From positions 1 to 5,305 of the forward strand of contig JAFSXH010000078.1 in the NCBI GenBank assembly GCA_017444165.1: a stretch of 5,305 bases of DNA. Direction: 5' to 3'. Below the pieces are notes generated by a model that worked only from the letters and a program-made list of their open reading frames with translations, was not told where the DNA came from and searched no databases. Source of the DNA: a bacterium. Lineage in GTDB: Bacteria; Vulcanimicrobiota; Xenobia; Xenobiales; Xenobiaceae. Shown here piece after piece: positions 1-5,305 of the stretch (position 1 is its first letter; each line of letters starts with the position of its first letter). Position numbers and translations under genes: made by a program.

Positions 1-1029
1 ACCTATAAGATACCTTATGATATAGCCGTTTTTACTAATTTGACTCAAGATCATCTAGATTTTCATAAAGATATGGATGATTATTTTTTTGCTAAAAGCA
101 GGCTCTTTACTAGTCTAGGTACGTGTCCTAACCGCAAACACGGTCCTTTGGCCATTATAAATTTGGATGATCCCTACGCTCATAAGCTCATAGAGTTGAT
201 AAAAGCTCGTGTTCCTGTCATTACTTACGGCAATAGTGAAAAGGCCGATGTGCGTTGTTATGATGTCAAAGCGTGTCCGACTGGTTTAAAATTTAATGTT
301 GAAAGCCGTATGGGGAGCGGTTTGGTGGAATTGCCCCTTTCAGGAAAATTTAATGTCTACAATGCTTTAGCTGCTGTAGCTGTCGGTATGGGCTTGGGTA
401 TGAATTTTGCTCAAATTGTCGGGGCTTTGAAGGAAGTTCATTCTGTACCAGGTCGTTTTCAGCTTGTCAGTAAGGGCGGACAGGATTTTACAGTTATTGT
501 GGATTATGCTCACACTCCAGATGGCTTGGCTAATTTATTAGATTCAGCACGCGATATTACTGTAAATCAAGTTAGCCTCGTCTTTGGTTGTGGTGGTGAT
601 AGAGATAAGACCAAGCGATCTATTATGGGTAAGATTGCTGCAGAGAAGGCTGATTGGATCTTTATTACCAATGATAATCCGCGCAGTGAGTCTCCAGAAG
701 CTATAGTGAGCGATATTTTAAGTGGTATTCCCGAATCTAAAAGAAAGCGTGTCGAAGTCATTTATGATCGTGCTAAAGCTATAAAAAAGGCCATCAAAGG
801 GGCCATGCTTGGAGATACTGTTGTTATTGCTGGTAAGGGTCACGAGACTTATCAAAAATTTAGCGATCACACCGATCACTTTGATGATGTTGAAGAGGCC
901 AGTTTAGCTATTGAAGAGATGGGAGCAGGGCGTTCTGGAGTCGTCTCTTCACGGATAAAGAGTGTGGAAAGTTTCGTCTACAAGAGGAGTATGTACAATT
1001 ACACCCCTAGAATAGCACGTCAAGCTTAA
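1..1029 (+). CDS. murE: MurE, UDP-MurNAc-tripeptide synthetase (meso-DAP-adding), 5' truncated by window edge
   Basis: This cytoplasmic Mur ligase adds the third stem-peptide residue to UDP-MurNAc-L-Ala-D-Glu using ATP. Frame 1 is open from the first base, so the gene begins upstream. The 342 visible codons cover the end of the central ATPase domain and the whole C-terminal domain. Aligning Lys32 and the DNPR motif to my recollection of E. coli MurE implies about 190 residues are missing, including the P-loop. Visible motifs are TNLTQDHLDFH (residues 12-22), the probable carbamylated Lys32 in FFAKSRLF, VPGRFQ (about 149-154), VDYAHTPDG (167-175), GCGGDRDKTKR (196-206), DNPRSE (225-230) and GKGHETYQ (278-285). 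DNPR is the established signature for meso-diaminopimelate selection; L-Lys enzymes differ there. The protein runs about 35 residues past the usual family end (residues 308-342) as a basic tail. The TTG at 40 lies inside the conserved TNLTQDH motif and is not the start. murF follows 41 nt downstream. Confidence 0.97.
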   Translation, partial: TYKIPYDIAVFTNLTQDHLDFHKDMDDYFFAKSRLFTSLGTCPNRKHGPLAIINLDDPYAHKLIELIKARVPVITYGNSEKADVRCYDVKACPTGLKFNVESRMGSGLVELPLSGKFNVYNALAAVAVGMGLGMNFAQIVGALKEVHSVPGRFQLVSKGGQDFTVIVDYAHTPDGLANLLDSARDITVNQVSLVFGCGGDRDKTKRSIMGKIAAEKADWIFITNDNPRSESPEAIVSDILSGIPESKRKRVEVIYDRAKAIKKAIKGAMLGDTVVIAGKGHETYQKFSDHTDHFDDVEEASLAIEEMGAGRSGVVSSRIKSVESFVYKRSMYNYTPRIARQA

Positions 1030-1070
1030 ATATTTGTTTCGTAATTAGAATAGATTGTAGAGAGTAATTT

Positions 1071-2507
1071 ATGAGTGAGTGGCAAGCCAAAGAAATTTGT
1101 AAGATTTTACAATGTGAACTTCCTGAGCAGTTGACTGAAGGTTCTGAGTTCGCGGGCCTTTTTACCGATAGCCGTCAAGTTTTACGTGGCGGACTCTTTG
1201 TTCCTTTGGTGGGTGAGCGTTTTAACGGTCATAAGTTTGTGGAAGAAGCTCTGCGTCAAGGAGCGGCTGGAGCTTTGTGGTCTAAGGAGCAAGCAGGCGA
1301 TATTCCTTGTCCTGATAGTGGTAAACTTTTTTTTGTTGAAGATGTTTTGCAAGCCTATTTATTGTTGAGTAAGGCCCACATGGATCGCTGTAAAGTCAAA
1401 GCTGTAGCAGTGACTGGTTCGGTAGGCAAGACTACTACTAAGGAGTTTTTACGCTCTATTTTAGATTCTATATACAAGGTTGTGGCTACTGTAGCTAATC
1501 ACAATAATGAAGTTGGTGTGGCTCAGACGCTCTTGTCGCTCGGTGAAAGTTGTGATGTAGTTGTCACTGAGATGGGAATGCGGGCGCGTGGTGAGATCGC
1601 TCGATTGGCTAAGATCGTTGAACCTAAAGTCAGTGTAATTACTACAATTGGCGAGTCTCATTTGGAAATTTTAGGCTCACGCCATGAGATAGCTTTAGCC
1701 AAAGCGGAAATTTTAGATTATGGCGACAAAGATGGATTGGCAGTTTTGCCTGCAGACTCTGATTTTTACGAAGAGTTGCGGCAACATGCTAAATCTGAAA
1801 TTGTTTCTTTTGGTGTAAATGAGGGAGTTGAAGCTGATTGGCATCTGCTCTCCAGTTGTCATAAGGTAGCTTATGAGGGAAATAAGATCATCTTGGGTCA
1901 GGAGGTCTTAGTTTCTACTCCAGAGGGCGAAGAGGAGTTTTTCTTGCCCGTGCCTGGTAAACATAATTGCGCTAACTTTTTAGCCGCTTTGGCTGCTTGT
2001 CATTATTTGGGAGTCGATGCGGATAATGTGCGTTTGGGGTTGCGACGTGGATTCTTTACCGATCAGCGTTTAAATATGGAATTGATCGATCAGGGTAGGA
2101 GTGTCTTGATTGATGATTCTTATAATGCTGCTCCTCGCTCTGTTAAAGCCGCCTTAGATGTTGTATCTATGTTTACTTCCGCTTTAAAAGACAAATCTTT
2201 ACGCAGAGTGGCAATTTTGGGCGATATGTTGGAATTGGGGCCAGAGAGTGATAAGATGCACAGCGAGGTTGGCGAGTATTGTGCAAAGTGTGGAATTGAG
2301 CTTTTGATCTGTGTAGGATCTCTCAGTCGTCATACACAGTCGGAAGCTAAAAAATACGGAGTAGAGACAATTTGGGTTAGTGATTATCAGGAGGCGGAGG
2401 AACTTTTGCCTGATATTTACCGTCCTGGTGATTGTCTCTTGCTCAAGGCTTCTCATTCTATGCAGTTAGATCGTTTAGCTGAAAAAATTCGTAAGAAATA
2501 CATTTAA
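1071..2507 (+). CDS. murF: MurF, UDP-MurNAc-tripeptide:D-Ala-D-Ala ligase
   Basis: This cytoplasmic ATP-dependent ligase joins D-Ala-D-Ala to UDP-MurNAc-tripeptide, giving the pentapeptide precursor used by MraY. The 478 residues match the full family length. The N-terminal substrate-binding domain shows DSRQV...GGLFVPLVGERFNGH (33-54). The central ATPase domain has the P-loop TGSVGKTTTKE (115-125), NHNNEVGVAQTLL (143-155), TEMGMRARGEI (166-176) and ESHLE...ALAKAEI (195-214), in which Lys211 is the likely carbamylated lysine. The C-terminal domain has DDSYNAAPRSVKAALD (348-363), LGDMLELG (383-390) and LLKASHSMQLDRL (457-469). The ATG at 1071 puts the N-terminal domain at its expected position. 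Its ribosome site is weak (GAGAG near 1060-1064, 6 nt before the ATG). It lies 41 nt after murE and 12 nt before mraY, so it is probably co-transcribed with both. No damage is visible. Confidence 0.97.
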   Translation: MSEWQAKEICKILQCELPEQLTEGSEFAGLFTDSRQVLRGGLFVPLVGERFNGHKFVEEALRQGAAGALWSKEQAGDIPCPDSGKLFFVEDVLQAYLLLSKAHMDRCKVKAVAVTGSVGKTTTKEFLRSILDSIYKVVATVANHNNEVGVAQTLLSLGESCDVVVTEMGMRARGEIARLAKIVEPKVSVITTIGESHLEILGSRHEIALAKAEILDYGDKDGLAVLPADSDFYEELRQHAKSEIVSFGVNEGVEADWHLLSSCHKVAYEGNKIILGQEVLVSTPEGEEEFFLPVPGKHNCANFLAALAACHYLGVDADNVRLGLRRGFFTDQRLNMELIDQGRSVLIDDSYNAAPRSVKAALDVVSMFTSALKDKSLRRVAILGDMLELGPESDKMHSEVGEYCAKCGIELLICVGSLSRHTQSEAKKYGVETIWVSDYQEAEELLPDIYRPGDCLLLKASHSMQLDRLAEKIRKKYI

Positions 2508-2510
2508 GCA

Positions 2511-2516
2511 AGGTGA
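2511..2516 (+). promoter_or_regulatory. Ribosome binding site of mraY
   Basis: AGGTGA matches the 3' part of the consensus AAGGAGGTGA. It lies in the 12-nt gap after the murF stop and 3 nt before the mraY ATG at 2520. That supports this start over any internal Met of mraY. Confidence 0.75.
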
Positions 2517-2519
2517 TTT

Positions 2520-3485
2520 ATGTGGCCATTTAATTTACTAGGATTAGCTGCTCTCTCTGGTTTAGGATTGGCGTTGGTCAGTATGCCGATCTTTTTGAAG
2601 TGGGCCAAAGGTCATGGTTGGGGGCAAGAGGTCAGAGAGGAGGGGCCTAAAGCCCATCTTTCCAAGGCTGGTACGCCAACTATGGGAGGAGTCGTTCTCA
2701 TTCTTGCGGGGCTTTTGGTTAGTTTCTGGGCTCCTAATTGTGTTGAGGTTTGGGTCTTCAGATTTGTTACTCTGTTCTGTGCCTCTTTGGGAGCTGTAGA
2801 TGATCTCAGTAAATTGATGAAGCACCGCAGTTTAGGGTTGAAGGCTCGCCACAAGATGGCCGCTTTGGGTATTTTGAGTCTGTTGCTCTTCGTTTATCTA
2901 TTCTTTAGTCGTGAGAGTGCTGGAATTGTCTTGCCTCATTGGGGCTTAGTGGGTGGCGTGTGGTTGATGTTTGTCATCACGTTGCTCTTAACGTGTGGTA
3001 CAGTGAACTCTGTCAATTTGACTGACGGTTTAGACGGATTGGCGGGTGGAACTTGTCTTGTGGCCCTTCTAGCTTATGGTGTTGTAGCAGGTGTGGGGGG
3101 GCATATTGGTCTCTCTGTTGCGGCTGTAGCTATGGCTGGAGCCTGTGTAGGTTTCTTGTGGTACAATGTTTATCCCGCACGAGTATTTATGGGGGATACG
3201 GGATCACTAGGTTTAGGTGGAGCTTTGGCTTCTTTGGCTCTCTTGACGGAGAGCGAGTATCTCTTGATTATTATCGGTGGAATCTTCGTTATGGAAGCTC
3301 TCTCCGTGATTATCCAGGTCAGTTATTTCAAATTGACGGGAGGTAAGAGGGTCTTTCGCATGAGTCCTATACACCATCATTTTGAATTGGGTGGACTGCA
3401 CGAAGTTCAGGTAACTTCTCGCTTTATTATTATCAGTATCATACTAGCTTTAGTCGGTGTAATGTTTCATTTGGGGATCTTATGA
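2520..3485 (+). CDS. mraY: MraY, phospho-MurNAc-pentapeptide transferase (lipid I synthase)
   Basis: This polytopic inner-membrane enzyme transfers phospho-MurNAc-pentapeptide from UDP to undecaprenyl phosphate, making lipid I with Mg2+. At 321 aa it is the short form seen in Bacillus-like lineages. Family motifs in order are EEGPKAHLSKAGTPTMGG (40-57), the catalytic Asp pair in AVDDLSKLMKHRSLGLKA (92-109), NSVNLTDGLDGLAGG (163-177), NVYPARVFMGDTGSLGLGG (216-234) and FRMSPIHHHFELGG (279-292) with the triple His at 285-287. Hydrophobic stretches between these fit about ten membrane helices, starting with residues 5-26 and ending with 301-320. The Trp that usually follows HHHFELxG is Leu293 here. 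The start is supported by AGGTGA at 2511-2516, three bases before the ATG. A run of seven G at 3095-3101 reads through in frame as Gly-Gly. The stop overlaps the murD start by 4 nt (ATGA). Confidence 0.98.
   Translation: MWPFNLLGLAALSGLGLALVSMPIFLKWAKGHGWGQEVREEGPKAHLSKAGTPTMGGVVLILAGLLVSFWAPNCVEVWVFRFVTLFCASLGAVDDLSKLMKHRSLGLKARHKMAALGILSLLLFVYLFFSRESAGIVLPHWGLVGGVWLMFVITLLLTCGTVNSVNLTDGLDGLAGGTCLVALLAYGVVAGVGGHIGLSVAAVAMAGACVGFLWYNVYPARVFMGDTGSLGLGGALASLALLTESEYLLIIIGGIFVMEALSVIIQVSYFKLTGGKRVFRMSPIHHHFELGGLHEVQVTSRFIIISIILALVGVMFHLGIL
3473..3485 (+). promoter_or_regulatory. murD ribosome site inside mraY and ATGA stop-start overlap
   Basis: GGGGA at 3473-3477, within the last codons of mraY, sits 4 nt before the murD ATG at 3482. 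The sequence ATGA at 3482-3485 holds both the murD start and the mraY stop. Ribosomes ending on mraY could restart directly on murD, so coupled translation is inferred. Confidence 0.8.
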
Positions 3486-4897
3486 TTGATTTTTCTAATA
3501 AAGATGTCGCTATTTTGGGAATGGGTAAGAGTGGTTTAGCTCTGGCTAAAGAGATAAGTGAGCGTGGAGGCAATGTTTTTGTCAGTGACACGCGTTCAGC
3601 TGAGGAGTTACAAGAAGCTATAGCCTTTTTGCAGGAGATAGGAGTAGATTTTGAGGTCGGCTCCCACAGTGATAGGCTTTTGCAAAAGGATATGATCATT
3701 ATCAGTCCTGGTGTATCCGTACATCATCCTTTGCTAGAGAAGGCTAGAGAGAAGGGGCTCAAGGTGTTGGGTGAAGTGGAGGTAGCCTGGCAACTTTCAC
3801 CCGTACCTTTTATCGCTGTCACTGGCACTAATGGCAAATCCACGACGGTTACTCTCATAGATCGCATGTTGGGTAATCGTTCTATCTTGGCTGGCAATAT
3901 CGGTACGCCTCTAGTCTCTGAAGTGGCCCATGCTCCAGCCAACGGTTTTGTGGTGGCTGAAGTCTCTAGTTTCCAGTTGGAAAGTGTAGAGTATTTTCAA
4001 CCTAAAATAGCAATTTTAACTAATGTCACTCCCGATCATTTGGATAGACATCCTAACTTACAGGAATATTTTGCCGCTAAGGCTAGGTTATTTGCTAGAA
4101 TGGACCGTTCCGATCTAGCTATTTTTTCCGATGATGATCCACAAGCTGTGCGAATGAGAAAACTCTTAGAAGATGATAATTTGCCATCATGGCTCACTGG
4201 TTATGCTAAGCCGAAGAGAGATTCTCTCCCACAGATCATGACCTTCTCTGTGCAACATCCTGTAGAGAGAGGAGCTTGGTTCTCTGATGGTTGGCTGTGG
4301 TACAAAAATGGTGATAAAGCTGAAAAGGCCATTGAATGGCGCGGTTTTGCAGGCTTGCCAGGTATACACAATATCGCTAATGCTTTAGCAGCTTTAATCG
4401 TGGCTAAATATTTGCAAATTAACAATGATGATATAAGAGAAGCTCTATCGGTGCACAAACCTTTACATTACCGCATGGAAGAGGTTCATCGTTTAGGTAA
4501 GGTTCGCTTTATCAATGACTCTAAAGCTACTAATGTCAGTTCTGTCGTCTCTTCGTTGGAGTCTTTTAAGGATGAGCCGCTCGCTCTTATAGCTGGTGGT
4601 AAAGATAAAGGTTTTGATTTTACTCCTTTAGGTGAGGCTATTGTTAAATATTGTCAGTGGTTGATCTTAATTGGCGAAGCCGCAGATCGTCTGGAGAAAA
4701 CAGTTAGAGATTGTGGAGAAGTTGAGATCATTAGGGCTAAAAGTTTGCAAGAGGCTGTAGAGATCGGTTGGAGCAGGCTGAAGGATGAAGGCGGTGTTCT
4801 TTTGCTCTCGCCAGCTTGTTCGAGCTTTGACATGTTTAAAAACGCCGAAGAGAGAGGAGCTCTTTTCAGTGAATACGCCCGAAGTTTGGGAAGCTAA
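3482..4897 (+). CDS. murD: MurD, UDP-MurNAc-L-Ala:D-Glu ligase
   Basis: This cytoplasmic Mur ligase adds D-glutamate to UDP-MurNAc-L-Ala with ATP, the step before MurE. The 471 residues are slightly longer than the roughly 440-450 typical of the family. The N-terminal Rossmann-like domain starts with VAILGMGKSGLALA (9-22) and includes ISPGVSV (74-80). The ATPase domain has the P-loop VTGTNGKSTT (113-122), GNIGTPL (138-144), AEVSSFQLES (159-168) and TNVTPDHLDRH...YFAAKARLF (180-204), in which Lys200 is the likely carbamylated lysine. The C-terminal domain has HYRMEEV (329-335), NDSKATN (345-351), AGGKDKGFDF (371-380) and LLSPACSSFDMFKNAEERG (441-459). The extra length seems to lie around 240-290, before GIHNIANALAA. 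The ATG overlaps the mraY stop, consistent with translational coupling. The order mraY-murD-ftsW is classical for dcw clusters. Confidence 0.98.
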   Translation: MIDFSNKDVAILGMGKSGLALAKEISERGGNVFVSDTRSAEELQEAIAFLQEIGVDFEVGSHSDRLLQKDMIIISPGVSVHHPLLEKAREKGLKVLGEVEVAWQLSPVPFIAVTGTNGKSTTVTLIDRMLGNRSILAGNIGTPLVSEVAHAPANGFVVAEVSSFQLESVEYFQPKIAILTNVTPDHLDRHPNLQEYFAAKARLFARMDRSDLAIFSDDDPQAVRMRKLLEDDNLPSWLTGYAKPKRDSLPQIMTFSVQHPVERGAWFSDGWLWYKNGDKAEKAIEWRGFAGLPGIHNIANALAALIVAKYLQINNDDIREALSVHKPLHYRMEEVHRLGKVRFINDSKATNVSSVVSSLESFKDEPLALIAGGKDKGFDFTPLGEAIVKYCQWLILIGEAADRLEKTVRDCGEVEIIRAKSLQEAVEIGWSRLKDEGGVLLLSPACSSFDMFKNAEERGALFSEYARSLGS

Positions 4898-4903
4898 AAT
4901 ATT

Positions 4904-4915
4904 AAAAGGAGGTGA
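4904..4915 (+). promoter_or_regulatory. Near-perfect Shine-Dalgarno for the ftsW-like gene
   Basis: AAAAGGAGGTGA contains a full match to the anti-Shine-Dalgarno end of 16S rRNA. It lies in the 21-nt murD-ftsW gap, with 6 nt between GGAGG and the ATG at 4919. It fixes the start of the SEDS gene and is the strongest ribosome site in the window; murF has only a weak GAGAG. Confidence 0.9.
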
Positions 4916-4918
4916 GAT

Positions 4919-5305
4919 ATGCCTTTAGGTATCAACAATAAGTCTCTGTCTGTATGGCTAGTCGTCGCAGTTTATGTTTTGACATTCTTTGGTCTTTACA
5001 ATTTACTTAATGTTGCTAGTGAACAAGATGCCGCCTTCTTAAGCTCCCTATCTAAGTTTAAAAGTCAGATTGTTGCTATAATACTAGGTTCTGTGGCTCT
5101 ATGTTTTGCTTATAAGTGTGACTATGTTAAATTGCGCAATTTTTTGACTAAAAGATTATTTGGTTTTAGATCGTTAGATATAACGCCACTATTTATAATA
5201 ACTGTTATCCTCCTAATAATTGCGGGTTATATCTCTCCTGCTCAGAACGATGTCCACAGATGGATCGATCTTAAAATTTGTTCTTTTCAGCCTTCTGAGT
5301 TTGCT
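4919..5305 (+). CDS. ftsW: SEDS-family peptidoglycan glycosyltransferase, probably FtsW, 3' truncated by window edge
   Basis: The first 129 residues of an integral membrane protein run off the window end. The frame ends in HRWIDLKICSFQPSEFA (113-129), which matches the SEDS (FtsW/RodA/SpoVE) signature RWI-D-L-x-x-x-x-FQPSE-x-A. Three hydrophobic segments are visible at about 12-31, 51-65 and 90-105. The N-terminus is short and has no signal peptide. SEDS proteins polymerise lipid II into glycan strands; FtsW works at the septum with a class B PBP. Calling it FtsW rests on its place directly after murD; the motif alone would also fit RodA or SpoVE. Deviations are NLLNVAS in helix 1, where family members usually have a Y-S-A-S type motif, and NDVHRW where N-G-A-x-RW is typical. 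This part looks more AT-rich than the upstream genes. The ATG is fixed by a near-perfect Shine-Dalgarno. It lies 21 nt after murD. Confidence 0.85.
   Translation, partial: MPLGINNKSLSVWLVVAVYVLTFFGLYNLLNVASEQDAAFLSSLSKFKSQIVAIILGSVALCFAYKCDYVKLRNFLTKRLFGFRSLDITPLFIITVILLIIAGYISPAQNDVHRWIDLKICSFQPSEFA

Noticed and set aside
40..42. TTG as the murE start codon
   Set aside because: The frame is open back to base 1 and encodes residues matching the conserved FTNLTQDHLD motif across this codon. The gene is cut by the window edge, not started here.
1041..1069. GTAATT occurring twice in the murE-murF gap
   Set aside because: Two six-base direct copies in an AT-rich spacer are expected by chance. 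There is no inverted arrangement or hairpin, and nothing ties them to a regulator.
1030..1070. Possible promoter in the murE-murF gap (TAGAAT at 1046-1051 resembles a -10 box)
   Set aside because: No -35-like hexamer sits 16-18 nt upstream. The nearby TTGTTT is far too close, and AT-rich spacers yield such hexamers by chance.
1327..1334. Eight-T run in murF as a terminator or slippage site
   Set aside because: No GC-rich hairpin precedes it, and it encodes Leu-Phe-Phe within an intact MurF frame.
2199..2854. Minus-strand open frames opposite murF and mraY, and similar ones elsewhere
   Set aside because: They lie wholly opposite strongly conserved genes, overlap one another in different frames, and give Ser/Arg/Thr-rich translations with no recognisable domain. 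They are shadow frames.
3095..3101. Seven-G run in mraY as a possible frameshift or slippage site
   Set aside because: The frame continues unbroken through conserved motifs on both sides, reading Gly-Gly in a variable loop, so there is no sign of a frameshift.
4898..4918. Terminator between murD and the SEDS gene
   Set aside because: The 21-nt gap is filled by the Shine-Dalgarno and has no inverted repeat, so transcription most likely continues.

Overview
The window is a stretch of a bacterial division and cell wall (dcw) gene cluster. It is read entirely on the + strand and packed without meaningful gaps. The order is murE (5' end cut off by the window), murF, mraY, murD, and the start of a SEDS-family gene that by position and motifs is most likely ftsW (3' end cut off). 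Spacings are 41 nt (murE-murF), 12 nt (murF-mraY), a 4-nt ATGA overlap (mraY-murD) and 21 nt (murD-ftsW). This is the arrangement of one transcription unit. I see no convincing internal promoter, terminator, RNA gene, mobile element, repeat array or CRISPR.

The genes cover consecutive steps of peptidoglycan precursor synthesis. MurE adds the third stem-peptide residue; its DNPR motif points to meso-diaminopimelate. MurF adds D-Ala-D-Ala to complete UDP-MurNAc-pentapeptide. MraY moves phospho-MurNAc-pentapeptide onto undecaprenyl phosphate, giving lipid I. MurD acts before MurE, adding D-Glu to UDP-MurNAc-L-Ala. The SEDS protein would polymerise lipid II at the division septum. All complete genes keep their catalytic motifs, so the cluster looks functional.

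Organism: a bacterium with meso-DAP-type peptidoglycan and moderately low GC (single 60-base rows I counted by hand in murE, mraY and murD range from about 38 to 53 percent). It uses a classical anti-Shine-Dalgarno (AAAAGGAGGTGA before ftsW). MraY is the short form (321 aa, near the Bacillus length and shorter than the roughly 360 aa proteobacterial form), and MurF has the TGSVGKTTTKE P-loop style I associate with Clostridia-like lineages. This suggests a Firmicutes-like or other short-MraY lineage, but the sequence alone does not fix the phylum.

This is essentially an ordinary housekeeping region, and I found no evidence of a new biological system. The few things worth a second look are a basic C-terminal tail on MurE, a divergent and more AT-rich SEDS N-terminus, and a substitution at a usually conserved Trp after the MraY triple-His motif.
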